From Nocardia arthritidis NBRC 100137 (GTDB lineage Bacteria > Actinomycetota > Actinomycetes > Mycobacteriales > Mycobacteriaceae), in assembly GCF_001612765.1 (NCBI RefSeq), contig NZ_BDBB01000042.1, positions 1 to 64,000 on the forward strand: DNA of 64,000 bases. The letters run 5' to 3'. A program made the position numbers and the translations under genes. Of this stretch, positions 1-9,652 are shown in pieces. Positions within the stretch are counted from its first letter, which is position 1; every line of letters starts with the position of its first letter. Below the pieces are notes generated by a model that searched no databases, was not told where the DNA came from, and saw nothing but the letters and a program-made list of their open reading frames with translations.

Positions 1-3000
1 ACCGTGTGACGCTCGCCGACGAGACTTCGGTGTCGATCGGCGCTCCCGAGTGGAACAGCCAGGTCTATGTCCTCGACTCCCGCTTGCGGCCGGTACCGGA
101 CGGCGTCTCCGGTGAGCTGTACCTCGCCGGTGCGCAGTTGGCGCGTGGCTACTTCGGTCGAGCGGATCTGAGCGCGGATCGGTTCGTGGCCAACCCGTTC
201 CAGCCCGGTGCGCGGATGTATCGCACGGGTGACTTGGTCGCCTGGAACGGTAAGGGCGAACTCGAATACCGGGGACGTACGGACTTCCAGGTGAAGATCC
301 GTGGTTTCCGTATCGAGTTGGGTGAGATCGAGGCGGCGTTGCTGGCGTTGCCGGGGGTCGCGCAGACGGCGGTGATCGCGAAGTCGGATCCGAAGACCGG
401 TGACCGTTTGGTGGCCTACCTGGTGGCTGCCGATGAAGCCGGTGTCGATGTGGCGTGGGTGAAGTCGGAACTGTCGGCCGGGTTGCCGTCGTACATGGTG
501 CCGTCGGCGTTCGTGGTGCTGGATGCTTTGCCGTTGAACGTCAACGGCAAGCTGGATCGTAAGGCGTTGCCGGAACCGGAGTTCGAGGTCCAGGCCTTCC
601 GCGCGCCGTCGACGCCGATCGAGGAGATCGTGGCGTCGGTGTACGCCGACGTGCTCGGTGTCGAGCGTGTCGGTGCCGATGACGATTTCTTCGCGCTGGG
701 TGGTAACTCGTTGCTGGCGACGCAGGTCGCGGCGCGTATCGGTGCGGCGTTGGACGCGCGTGTCCCGGTGCGTGTGTTGTTCGAGGCCTCCACCGTGGCC
801 GGACTCGCCGCCAAGGCCGAGCAGCACGCGGGCGCCGGCGGCCGTCGCGAGCTGGTGGCCGGGCCGCGTCCGGCGCGGATTCCGCTGTCGCTGGCGCAGC
901 AGCGCATGTGGTTCCTCAACCAGTTCGACACCGCCTCGGCGGTGAACAACATCCCGGTGGCCGTGCGGCTCACCGGCGAACTGGATGTCGAAGCGCTACA
1001 ACTGGCGGTCGGGGATGTGGTGAGCAGGCACGAGACGCTGCGCACCGTCTACCCCGAACAGGACGGCACCGCGCATCAGGTGATCGTGCCCGCCGAACGG
1101 GCCGTACCGAACCTGACGCCGGAAGCGGTCTCGCCCGGGGACATCCGCCACCGGATCATCGAGGTGATCTCGGCCGGATTCGACGTGACCACCGAGGTTC
1201 CGTTGCGGGCCAAGCTGTTCCGCGTGACGGACGCGCAAGCCGACACGTCGTACGTGCTCGTGTTCGTCGCGCACCACATCAGCGCGGACGGCTGGTCGAT
1301 GGGCCCGCTGACCCGCGACGTGATGCTGGCCTACGCGGCCCGCTCGGCCGGGGTGGAACCGGGCTGGGCGCCGCTGCCGGTGCAGTACGCCGACTTCAGC
1401 CTGTGGCAGCGCGACGTGCTCGGCTCCGAGACCGACCCCGACAGTCTGATCTCGCAGCAGGCCGAATACTGGCGCACCGCGCTGGCCGGGCTGCCCGACG
1501 AGCTCAACCTGCCCGCCGACCGGCCGCGTCCGACGACGCAGTCGTTCGCCGGTGGGCGCGTGGTATTCCCGATCTCCGGCGAGCTGCACCGCATGCTCAC
1601 CGAGATCGCCAGGCAGCAGAACGCGACGCTGTTCATGGTCGTGCACGCCGCGCTCGCGCTGTTCCTGGCGCGGATGTCCGGCACCGACGACATCGCCGTC
1701 GGCACGCCCATCGCGGGCCGTGGCGAAGCCGAACTCGACGACGTGATCGGCATGTTCGTCAATACCCTGGTGCTGCGCTCGCACGTGGACGGCGATCTCA
1801 CCTTCGACCAGTTCCTGGCCCGCACCAAGGACGCCGATCTCCAGGCGTTCGCGCACGCGGACCTGCCCTTCGAGCGGCTGGTGGAACTGCTCAACCCCGA
1901 GCGCTCCACCGCGCGGCACCCGCTGTTCCAGGTGGCGCTGTCGTTCGAGAACCTGCCCGAGAGCAGCTTCGAGCTGCCCGGACTGCACGTGGGCGCGGTC
2001 GATTTCGACGTCGACACCGCCAAGTTCGACCTGTCGCTGACCATCCGCGAGGCAGGGGAGAACCCCGACGACGCGGGCATGTACGCGGAGTTCTCCTTCG
2101 CGCGCGACCTGTTCGACGACGAGACGGTGCAGGTGTTCGCGGAGCGCTTCACCAGGCTGCTCACCGCGATCACCACCGATCGCGAGACCCCGATCGGCGA
2201 TCTGCCGCTGCTGGACACGGCCGAGTTCCACCTCCTCACGCACGTGCAGGGCGAGGACGTCATGGCCACCGGCCTGCTGCCCGATCTGCTGCAGTACGGC
2301 GCGCGGCTGGACCCGGAGCAGATCGCGGTGCGCTACCAGGGCCGCTCGATCACCTACCGTGAACTCGACGAGTACTCCTCGCGCCTGGCGCGGGTGCTCA
2401 TCTCCCGGGGGGTGGGACCGGAGCGCATCGTGGCGCTGTCGTTCCCGCGTTCCTACGAGATGGTCGCCGCGTTCTGGGCGGTGGCGAAGGCCGGCGGCGC
2501 GCACGTGCCGGTGGACCCGACCTACCCCGAAGACCGCATGCGGCACATGGTCAACGACTCCGGCGCCGTCATCGGCATCACCGCGAGCGAGTACGTCGAC
2601 CGGCTGCCGCGCGACGTGGAGTGGCTGCGGATCGACGACCCGGCTCTCGATGAGCTGATCGAAGATCAGTCCGCCGAGCAGGTCACCGACGCCGACCGGA
2701 TCTCCTCGCTGGCCATGCGCCACCCGGCGTACGTCATCTACACCTCCGGTTCGACCGGTATGCCCAAGGGCGTCACCGTGACCCACGCGGGCATGGGCGG
2801 ACTGGTCGGCGTCGCGGCGGATCTGTACCAGCTGGAATCGCACCACCGGTTCCTGCACATCTGCTCGCCGAGCTTCGACCCCTCGGTGCTCGAATGGCTG
2901 TGCGCCGCCTACACCGGCGCGACGCTGGTGGTCGTGCCCTCGACCGTCATCGGCGGTCCGGATCTGGCGGAGCTGCTGCGCACCGAGCGGGTGAGCCACA

Positions 3001-6000
3001 CGATCATCACCCCGGCGGTGCTGGGCACGGTCGATCCGGAAGGCATGGAGGCGCTCGAGGTGGCCTCCGTCGGCGGTGACGTCACCACGCCGGAACTGCT
3101 GGCCAAGTGGTGGCCGGGCCGCAAGTACTTCAACGCCTACGGCCCGACCGAGACGACGATCATCTCCTCCTACGCCCAGCTCACCCCGGGCAGGCACATC
3201 ACCATCGGCCGTCCGGTGCGCGGCATGTCCGCGCTGGTGCTGGACAACCGGCTCAACCCGGTGCCCCCTGGCGTCGCGGGCGAGCTGTACCTGGCCGGTG
3301 GCGCGCTGGCGCGCGGCTACCACAACCGCCCCGACCTCACCGCGGAACGGTTCGTCGCCAACCCGTGGAGCGACGAGGGCGCGCGGATGTACCGCACCGG
3401 TGACGTGGTGCGCTGGTTCGCCGAACCCGGTGAGCGGGCGGGCAACGCCGCGGTGGCGTCGGTGCGCTGGGAGCTGGACTACGTGGGCCGCTCGGACTTC
3501 CAGGTGAAGATCCGCGGCTTCCGCATCGAGCTCGGCGAGATCGACACCGTGCTGGCGAGCCACGAAGACGTCGAGTACGCGATCACGATCGGCCGCAAGA
3601 CCGAGGCGGGCGCGACGATTCTGGTGTCCTATGTGCTGGCCGCGCCCGGTCGCGAGATCGATACGGCCCGGTTGAGCGAGTACGCCTCGCGCATTCTGCC
3701 GCCGCACATGGTGCCGACGGCGATCGTGGTGATCGATGAGATCCCGCTGACCCCGGTCGGCAAGCTGGACCGCAAGGCGCTGCCCGAGCCGGAGCTGGCT
3801 CCGCGCGAATTCCGCGCGCCGGCCAGCGAGGTCGAGGCCGTCATCGCCGAGGTGTTCGCCGAGGTGCTCGGCGTCGAGCAGATCGGCTTGGACGACTCGT
3901 TCTTCGCTCTCGGCGGCGACAGCATCCTGTCCATTCAGCTGGTCTCCCGGGCCAAGGCGCGCGGTGTGCAGTTCACCCCGCGTGACGTGTTCGAGCGGCG
4001 CAGCGTGGCCTCGCTGGCGGAGATCGCCGCGCTCGGCGCGGGCGCCGAGCAGGTGAAGCTGGAGGAGTTGCCCGGCGGCGGTGTCGGCGAGATCCCGCTG
4101 ACCCCGATCATGCGGCAGATCCTCGCGAGCGGCTCGTCGTATCAGCGGTTCTCGCAGACGATGGCGCTGCGGCTGCCCGACGGCATCGACCGGCAGACCC
4201 TGGTCGCCACCATCGCGGCGGTGTTCGACCACCACGACGTGCTGCGGTCACGGCTGCGCCGCACCGGCGGCGACTGGACATTCGAGGCGCTGCCGCACGG
4301 CGCGGTCGACGTCGATGCCCTGGTTCACCGGGTGGACCTGGGCGCCGACACCGACGAGGCGGAGCTGGCGCGGGTCGCCACCGAGGCGCTCGACGGGGCA
4401 CTGGGCAGGCTGGATCCGGCGGAGGCGTCCATGGCGCAGTTCGTCTGGTTCGCCTTCGAAGGCGATCGGCGCGATGTGCTGCTCATCGTCGCGCACCACT
4501 TCGTGGTCGACGGCGTGTCCTGGCGCATCCTGATCCCGGATCTGGCGGTCGCCTGGTCGCAGCTGGTCGCCGGTCAGCCGGTGACGCTGCCCGCCAACGG
4601 CACCTCGATGCGGCGCTGGGCGCACAGCCTGGTCGAGGCAGCGAGCTCGCCGGAGCGGGTCGCGGAACTGCCGTTCTGGCAGCAGGTCTCGGCCACCCCG
4701 GACCCGCTGCTGGGCGAGCGTCCGTTCGACCCGGCGGTGGACACGTTCGCCACCGTCGAGCGGGTCGAGGTCACCGTGCCCGCCGAGGTCACCGACGCGG
4801 TGCTCACCGCGATCCCGGGCCTGTACCGGGGCGGTGTGAACGACGGGCTGCTCTCGGCGCTGGCCATGGCCGTCGCTCGCTGGCGCGGCGATGGCTCGGA
4901 CGCGGCGCTGATCAAGCTCGAGGGCCACGGCCGCGAGGAGGATGTGGTGCCGGGCGCGGACCTGTCGCGCACCGTCGGCTGGTTCACCTCGGCCTACCCG
5001 GTCCGGCTCGATCTGGCCGGCGCCGACCTCACCGACGCGTTCGCCGGTGGCGCCGCGCTCGGCGAGATCGTGAAGTCGATCAAGGAGCAGTTGCTCGCGG
5101 TGCCCGACAAGGGCCTCGGCTACGGCCTGCTGCGGCAGTTGAATCCGGAGACCGCGGCGGGTCTGGGATCGTCCGGGCAGATCAGCTTCAACTACCTGGG
5201 CCGGATGTCGGCCGGGGAGATCCCCGAGCAGCTCGCCGAGATCGGCTGGGTGCCGGTGGCCGACCTGGGTCAGCTGGATGTCGACATGGACCTCGACATG
5301 CCCGCCAACGCGACGATCGACATCAACGCGATCGTCACCGACTCCGACGAGGGGCCCAGCTTGGGCGCGTCGTTCGCCTTCCCGACCGGCCTGCTGACCC
5401 GGGAACGGGTGCAGGAGTTCGCCGAGCTGTGGGTCGAGGCGCTCACCGCGCTGGCCACGCACGCGCGCCGACCGGACGCGGGCGGCTACACGCCGTCGGA
5501 CATGCCGCTGGTGCGGGTGGGTCAGCAGGACATCGAGCAGTGGGAACGGACCTACCCGGCGCTGACCGAGGTGTGGCCGCTCTCGCCGCTGCAGTCGGGT
5601 CTGCTGTTCCACGCGATGATGACCCAGTCCACCGTGGACGTGTACACCATGCAGGCCGTGGTGGACCTGGGCGGCGCGCTGGACGTGACACGGCTGCGGG
5701 CGGCGGCTCAGGGCATCATCGACCGGTACCCGAACCTGCGCACCGCGTTCGTCACCGACAACGACGGACAAGCCGTGCAGGTGGTGCTGGATCGGGTCGA
5801 GGCGCCGTGGCGCGAAGTGGATCTCACCGATCTGCCCGCCGACGAGCGGACCGCGGAGCTGCGCAGGCAGGTCGCGGCCGAGCAGGCGACGCACTTCGAC
5901 ATGGCCGTCCCGCCGCTGATCCGGTTCACGCTGCTGCGCAGCGACACCGCGCAATGGCACCTGGCCATCACCACCCACCACATCCTGCTGGACGGCTGGT

Positions 6001-7685
6001 CGATGCCGCTGCTGATGCGGGACCTGCTGGTGCTGTACGCGGTGCGCGGCGACCAGACCGCGCTGCCGCGGGTGGCCTCCTACCGCAACTTCCTCGGCTG
6101 GCTGGCCGGGCGTGACCGGGACGCCTCGCTGCGCGCCTGGTCGGCGGCGCTGGAGGGCGTCAACGAACCCACCCAGCTCGCTCCGCAGCCGCGCGCCGCG
6201 GAGAACTACGAGATCGGCAAGGTGGTCACCGAGCTCGACGCCGACCGCACCCGCCGGATCACCAAGCACGCCGCCGAACTGGGTGTCACGGTGAACACGC
6301 TGGTGCAGGCCGCGTGGGGCATCCTGCTCGGACGTCTCACCGGACGCGGCGACGTGGTGTTCGGCGCGACGGTGTCCGGCCGCCCCGCCGAGCTGCCCGG
6401 TGTCGAGTCGATGGTGGGTCTGTTCATCAACACGCTGCCGGTGCGGCTGCGCATCGATGACCGCCAGACCATCGGCGAACTGCTGGCCCGGCTGCAGGGC
6501 GACCAGGCAGGCCTGCTCGAGCACCATTACGTGGGGCTCACCGACATCCAGCGGGTGGCGGGCACCGGGTCGCTGTTCGACACGCTGCTGGTGTTCGAGT
6601 CGTATCCGATGGACAAGGAGGCGATCTCGGCCGCCAGCTCGATCGACGGCATGTCGGTGACCGGTGTCGGTGTCAACGACGCCACGCACTACCCGATGAC
6701 GCTGCTGGTGATCGCGGAGTCCACCATCGAGCTGACGCTGAAGTACCTGGGCAGCCGGTTCACCGCCGAAGAGGTCGAGACCCTCGCCGAGCGTCTGGTG
6801 CGGGTGCTGGAGGCGCTGCTCGGCGATCCGGACGCCCTCGTCGGCGACATCGACATCCTCGACGAAGGCGAACGGGCGCGGCTGCTGGCCGAATCCGGCA
6901 TCTCCGCGGCGGCTTCCACGCCGGAGCCGGTCGGCCGGGTCGGGGCGCGCACGGTGGCCAAGGTGCTCGCCGAGGTCGTGGAAGAGGACCCGGAAGCGCC
7001 CGCGCTGCTGGCCGGCGAGGACGAGGTCGCCTACCACGTGCTGGATCGGCGTTCCTCCCAGCTGGCCCGGGTGCTCATCGATCGCGGCGCCGGGCCGGGC
7101 GACGTCGTCGCGGTGACGCTGCCGCGTTCGGTGGACGCGGTGGTCGCGGCCTGGGCGGTCCAGAAGGCCGGTGCGGCATGCCTGTTCGCGGGCGACCTCA
7201 CCGCCGAGCAGCTGACCGCGGCGGGCGCCGGATTCGGACTCGCCTCCGAACCGGTGGCCGGCAGCGACATTCGCTGGGTGGCGCTCGCCGACGCCCAGGT
7301 GCGCGACGACATCGCCGCGGCGGCCGCGCATCCGGTCTCCTACGCCGACCGGGTCCGCCCGCTCGGCGAGGAACACCCGGCGTTCATCGTCGCCACGGCG
7401 GACGGAGCGGTCTCGCTCACCCAGTCCGAGGCGCTGGCCGAGGCCGAACGGATGCGCGAGGAACACGAGATCGACTTCGAGTCGACCACGTACGCCACCG
7501 CGGTCTCCGGCCGCCCCGCGGTCCTGGAGTTCCTGACCTCCGCCACCGCGGGCGCCCTGTCCGTCGTCCCGACCGGCGACCTCGACACCGACCTCACCGA
7601 GGGCGAGGTCACCCACTGGTTCGCGGGCCCGGACGAATCGACCGACGCGGCGGACGACGGGATCACGATCGTGATCGCGGAGTAG
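1..7685 (+). CDS. Nonribosomal peptide synthetase, 3' part (A-PCP-C-A-PCP-E-C-degenerate A)
   Basis: This is a cytoplasmic peptide assembly-line enzyme. The frame is open at the window edge, so the 5' end is missing. Numbering from the codon at position 6, the domains are: the C-terminal half of an A domain (1-195, YRTGD and NGKLDRK motifs); PCP1 (GGNSL, Ser near 235); a C domain (HHISADG near 425); a full A domain (TSGSTGMPKG near 915, AYGPTE, PVGKLDRK near 1250); PCP2 (GGDSI near 1304); an epimerization domain (HHFVVDG near 1497, NYLGR near 1729); and a second C domain (HHILLDG near 1993). It ends with about 250 residues resembling only the N-terminal part of an A domain, with the ATP-binding TSGS motif lost. 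A hand-aligned specificity code for the full A domain reads DPLISGAIIK; I do not assign a substrate. No thioesterase domain is present. A D-residue is expected at PCP2. The product is unknown. Confidence 0.95.
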   Translation, partial: RVTLADETSVSIGAPEWNSQVYVLDSRLRPVPDGVSGELYLAGAQLARGYFGRADLSADRFVANPFQPGARMYRTGDLVAWNGKGELEYRGRTDFQVKIRGFRIELGEIEAALLALPGVAQTAVIAKSDPKTGDRLVAYLVAADEAGVDVAWVKSELSAGLPSYMVPSAFVVLDALPLNVNGKLDRKALPEPEFEVQAFRAPSTPIEEIVASVYADVLGVERVGADDDFFALGGNSLLATQVAARIGAALDARVPVRVLFEASTVAGLAAKAEQHAGAGGRRELVAGPRPARIPLSLAQQRMWFLNQFDTASAVNNIPVAVRLTGELDVEALQLAVGDVVSRHETLRTVYPEQDGTAHQVIVPAERAVPNLTPEAVSPGDIRHRIIEVISAGFDVTTEVPLRAKLFRVTDAQADTSYVLVFVAHHISADGWSMGPLTRDVMLAYAARSAGVEPGWAPLPVQYADFSLWQRDVLGSETDPDSLISQQAEYWRTALAGLPDELNLPADRPRPTTQSFAGGRVVFPISGELHRMLTEIARQQNATLFMVVHAALALFLARMSGTDDIAVGTPIAGRGEAELDDVIGMFVNTLVLRSHVDGDLTFDQFLARTKDADLQAFAHADLPFERLVELLNPERSTARHPLFQVALSFENLPESSFELPGLHVGAVDFDVDTAKFDLSLTIREAGENPDDAGMYAEFSFARDLFDDETVQVFAERFTRLLTAITTDRETPIGDLPLLDTAEFHLLTHVQGEDVMATGLLPDLLQYGARLDPEQIAVRYQGRSITYRELDEYSSRLARVLISRGVGPERIVALSFPRSYEMVAAFWAVAKAGGAHVPVDPTYPEDRMRHMVNDSGAVIGITASEYVDRLPRDVEWLRIDDPALDELIEDQSAEQVTDADRISSLAMRHPAYVIYTSGSTGMPKGVTVTHAGMGGLVGVAADLYQLESHHRFLHICSPSFDPSVLEWLCAAYTGATLVVVPSTVIGGPDLAELLRTERVSHTIITPAVLGTVDPEGMEALEVASVGGDVTTPELLAKWWPGRKYFNAYGPTETTIISSYAQLTPGRHITIGRPVRGMSALVLDNRLNPVPPGVAGELYLAGGALARGYHNRPDLTAERFVANPWSDEGARMYRTGDVVRWFAEPGERAGNAAVASVRWELDYVGRSDFQVKIRGFRIELGEIDTVLASHEDVEYAITIGRKTEAGATILVSYVLAAPGREIDTARLSEYASRILPPHMVPTAIVVIDEIPLTPVGKLDRKALPEPELAPREFRAPASEVEAVIAEVFAEVLGVEQIGLDDSFFALGGDSILSIQLVSRAKARGVQFTPRDVFERRSVASLAEIAALGAGAEQVKLEELPGGGVGEIPLTPIMRQILASGSSYQRFSQTMALRLPDGIDRQTLVATIAAVFDHHDVLRSRLRRTGGDWTFEALPHGAVDVDALVHRVDLGADTDEAELARVATEALDGALGRLDPAEASMAQFVWFAFEGDRRDVLLIVAHHFVVDGVSWRILIPDLAVAWSQLVAGQPVTLPANGTSMRRWAHSLVEAASSPERVAELPFWQQVSATPDPLLGERPFDPAVDTFATVERVEVTVPAEVTDAVLTAIPGLYRGGVNDGLLSALAMAVARWRGDGSDAALIKLEGHGREEDVVPGADLSRTVGWFTSAYPVRLDLAGADLTDAFAGGAALGEIVKSIKEQLLAVPDKGLGYGLLRQLNPETAAGLGSSGQISFNYLGRMSAGEIPEQLAEIGWVPVADLGQLDVDMDLDMPANATIDINAIVTDSDEGPSLGASFAFPTGLLTRERVQEFAELWVEALTALATHARRPDAGGYTPSDMPLVRVGQQDIEQWERTYPALTEVWPLSPLQSGLLFHAMMTQSTVDVYTMQAVVDLGGALDVTRLRAAAQGIIDRYPNLRTAFVTDNDGQAVQVVLDRVEAPWREVDLTDLPADERTAELRRQVAAEQATHFDMAVPPLIRFTLLRSDTAQWHLAITTHHILLDGWSMPLLMRDLLVLYAVRGDQTALPRVASYRNFLGWLAGRDRDASLRAWSAALEGVNEPTQLAPQPRAAENYEIGKVVTELDADRTRRITKHAAELGVTVNTLVQAAWGILLGRLTGRGDVVFGATVSGRPAELPGVESMVGLFINTLPVRLRIDDRQTIGELLARLQGDQAGLLEHHYVGLTDIQRVAGTGSLFDTLLVFESYPMDKEAISAASSIDGMSVTGVGVNDATHYPMTLLVIAESTIELTLKYLGSRFTAEEVETLAERLVRVLEALLGDPDALVGDIDILDEGERARLLAESGISAAASTPEPVGRVGARTVAKVLAEVVEEDPEAPALLAGEDEVAYHVLDRRSSQLARVLIDRGAGPGDVVAVTLPRSVDAVVAAWAVQKAGAACLFAGDLTAEQLTAAGAGFGLASEPVAGSDIRWVALADAQVRDDIAAAAAHPVSYADRVRPLGEEHPAFIVATADGAVSLTQSEALAEAERMREEHEIDFESTTYATAVSGRPAVLEFLTSATAGALSVVPTGDLDTDLTEGEVTHWFAGPDESTDAADDGITIVIAE

Positions 7686-7717
7686 AGATACGCGCCGTTC
7701 AGCTTCTCGACGGGAAG

Positions 7718-7751
7718 CAGTGGCCCCCTCCCCATCGGGAGGGGGCCACTG
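7718..7751 (+). terminator. Perfect 15-bp hairpin after the NRPS gene
   Basis: Arms at 7718-7732 and 7737-7751 are perfectly complementary (starting CAGTGGCCCCC) around a 4-nt loop. There is no U-run, as is common for actinobacterial terminators. It lies 33 bp after the NRPS stop and marks the end of that operon. Confidence 0.85.
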
Positions 7752-7946
7752 CGCTCAGCGGAAATCTGCGCTTCCTCACGAGAATCGCCCGGCCAGGGCA
7801 GTTGTGCGGACTGTTTCCCGGCGCCTGGAGTGATCGTCGGTCGAGTCCGTGGTCCGAGTTCAGGTCCGGACTGCCATGATGTCCGCTATGAGCGCCCCCG
7901 CCGAGCAAAGGCGCTGCGTGTGACGGCCGAGCCGTTCGCGGCGGTT

Positions 7947-8549
7947 TCAGTGGTCTTCGGCGAAGACCTTGCGGCAGACGGGTGCGCAGAAGGCATAGGT
8001 GGTGCCTTCGTGGGTGAGGGTGTAGCGGGCGGTGGAGAGGTCTACCGTCATACCGCAGACGGGGTCGATGGCGTAGCCGTCGGGGGCTTCGGCGGGTTCT
8101 GCGGAGATTCGGTAGTCCTCGGTCATGAGTTTGGTGATCTCGGTGGCGGTGAGAGGGCCGCCCATGGTGCCGATGTTGTTCTCGCGTAGGCCGATGATCT
8201 GGACTACGCAATGCGGGTCGCGAGTCAGGCGATGCGGGTCGGCCTCGGATCCGGCGATGGCGTTGGTGATCAGAGGGATCACGTGACCGGCGAATTCGCT
8301 GTTGTTCGCCCAGGATCCGGGGACCGTGAGTCGTGCCAGGTAGCGCGGTGCGTCGGAGTGGGCGGGGCCTCCGGTCGCCCACGCGTCGGCCCCGCGCACG
8401 AGAACATGGGTCAGTTCACGGGCTTTGGACAGCACGGAGTCCGGTGCGCCCGGCTCGGTGGTCAGGTCGAGCAGAATGCGTTCGGCCAGTGCGCGTTTGC
8501 GATCGGCGGTCAGCGCGTCGTCTGAGACGAACAGCTCTACGGTCATCAT
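7947..8549 (-). CDS. Tautomerase-like protein with C-terminal YHS metal-binding domain
   Basis: A 200-residue protein. Residues 1-145 look like a tautomerase-superfamily fold: a short beta-start MTVELFVSDD, then a helix-rich segment, then a second beta-helix unit around PHCVVQIIGL. The last 40 residues form a YHS domain with PVCGM, then YAFC and a further Cys (PVCRKVF). YHS domains bind metal and are common in copper and other metal-handling proteins. The fusion suggests a metal-linked redox or sensor role; no reaction is assigned. It is the last gene of a three-gene operon, and its ATG overlaps the stop of the upstream gene (ATGA). A second in-frame ATG follows directly. Expression is probably controlled by the TetR protein encoded at 9653. 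Confidence 0.8.
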   Translation of the reverse strand: MMTVELFVSDDALTADRKRALAERILLDLTTEPGAPDSVLSKARELTHVLVRGADAWATGGPAHSDAPRYLARLTVPGSWANNSEFAGHVIPLITNAIAGSEADPHRLTRDPHCVVQIIGLRENNIGTMGGPLTATEITKLMTEDYRISAEPAEAPDGYAIDPVCGMTVDLSTARYTLTHEGTTYAFCAPVCRKVFAEDH

Positions 8550-9028
8550 GGGCGCGCTTCTTTCGCCGGGAGCAGGGTGGTCAGGACGACGAGGAGGAAG
8601 GCCACCAGCGCGCAGGCCGTGCGGGCGAAGTGGAACGCTTCCCAGCGGCCGAGGATGTCCGCGTAGTCGGCGGGCGGGCCGCTGACCGCCCACACTTTGA
8701 TCTTCTGGTTGATCGGGACGTTGCCGATGCGGGTGAGGAGGAAAGCGGCGGCAGCGAGCACGCTCGCGGTACCGGCGAGCAGGCGTGACCGGCCGGTGGC
8801 ACGGGCGGCGAGCATCAGCGTGCTCCGGATGGTCAGGCCCATCAGCGATTGCATCACCACGCCGTTCACGCTCATCAGGGCGGTGTGGAAGGTGAAGCGC
8901 ACGTCCAGGGGAACTTTGCGGAACGCGTAGACGACGTTGACAGCGCCATAGCCGAACGCACCGGCGAGCAGCCCGCCGGAGAGTAGTGCGAATGCTCTTG
9001 CCAGGGAGGTTCTTTCGGCAATTCTCAT
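8546..9028 (-). CDS. DUF1772-like integral membrane protein
   Basis: A 160-residue membrane protein with about four hydrophobic segments (near residues 8-28, 50-70, 80-105 and 135-155). The middle carries the pattern GNVPINQKIKVW with a following WEAFHFAR segment, typical of DUF1772/anthrone-oxygenase-like membrane proteins. It is translationally coupled to both neighbours by 4-bp ATGA overlaps, so it should be made together with the peroxiredoxin-like and YHS proteins. The biochemical role is not known. Confidence 0.75.
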   Translation of the reverse strand: MRIAERTSLARAFALLSGGLLAGAFGYGAVNVVYAFRKVPLDVRFTFHTALMSVNGVVMQSLMGLTIRSTLMLAARATGRSRLLAGTASVLAAAAFLLTRIGNVPINQKIKVWAVSGPPADYADILGRWEAFHFARTACALVAFLLVVLTTLLPAKEARP

Positions 9029-9582
9029 GCGCCACGCCCCGCCGGGACGAGCGCGAGGAGTTCGTCGACCGACCACTGGTCGTAGACGTGCGCGCCGTGC
9101 TTCGCGGCGAGCACGCGACCGTCGGGGGAGATCAGGAAATCGGCGGGCAGCCCCAGACTCCCACCCTCCGGTGCGGTGGGCGGGGCGACCTGCCTGCGGC
9201 GCAGGGTGGCGTAAGCAGCGTGCGCGACACCGCGCAGGATGGCGGGCCAGCCGCGCGGGTCGAGCAGCGCGCGGGGCGAGGCCTCGACGCCGAATTCGCG
9301 GTAGAGCTCGCGGCCCGGGTCGGCGATCACGTCCAGCGGCAATTCGGCGGTGTACTTGCGCAATTCCTCCGCGCCGGAATGGAAGACGACCACTTCGCGG
9401 ATGCCCGCGGCGGCGATCTCGTCGCGGCGGTTGACGATCGAACGCAGATGCAGGTTGCACACCGGGCATCCGGCGAAGCGGCGGAACTGGAGGTGGATCA
9501 GGTGATCGCGATCCGGTATCCCGACTCGGGCGCCGGAGATGGTGACCAGGGTGCGACCGGAGACGGTGGTCGGCAGCGACAT
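9025..9582 (-). CDS. AhpC/TSA-like (peroxiredoxin-like) thioredoxin-fold protein
   Basis: A 185-residue thioredoxin-fold protein of the peroxiredoxin-like AhpC/TSA type. The active-site region is FAGCPVCNLHLRSI (Cys pair as CPVC near residue 39), followed by VVVFHSGAEEL and ADPGRELYREFGV, which are characteristic of this group. A FLISPDGRVLAAKHG strand near residue 150 completes the fold. It is predicted to be a cytoplasmic thiol peroxidase or reductase, inferred from family only. It is the first gene of the three-gene operon, starts with ATG after a GGAG-like site, and is divergent from a TetR gene with a palindromic operator between them. Confidence 0.8.
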   Translation of the reverse strand: MSLPTTVSGRTLVTISGARVGIPDRDHLIHLQFRRFAGCPVCNLHLRSIVNRRDEIAAAGIREVVVFHSGAEELRKYTAELPLDVIADPGRELYREFGVEASPRALLDPRGWPAILRGVAHAAYATLRRRQVAPPTAPEGGSLGLPADFLISPDGRVLAAKHGAHVYDQWSVDELLALVPAGRGA

Positions 9583-9593
9583 GGGGCTCCTCT

Positions 9594-9618
9594 CGTAGGT
9601 GTACTTCGTACGCCTACG
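9594..9618. promoter_or_regulatory. 25-bp palindromic operator between TetR gene and peroxiredoxin-like operon
   Basis: The outer arms CGTAGG and CCTACG enclose inner GTAC and GTAC around a 3-bp core. Only one arm base pair breaks the symmetry. It sits 12 bp upstream of the operon start and 35 bp from the regulator start, as expected for an autoregulated divergent TetR pair. A partial half site (GTAGCTTGTACG) lies at about 9631-9642. Confidence 0.75.
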
Positions 9619-9652
9619 ACAAGTATGCGCGTAGCTTGTACGCTGTCAATCC

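Noticed and set aside
996..7616. Two very long open frames antisense to the NRPS gene (about 1080 and 1120 codons)
   Set aside because: High-GC genes commonly leave the antisense frame open. The translations are rich in Arg, His, Gln and Gly with no domain pattern, and the sense NRPS is unmistakable.
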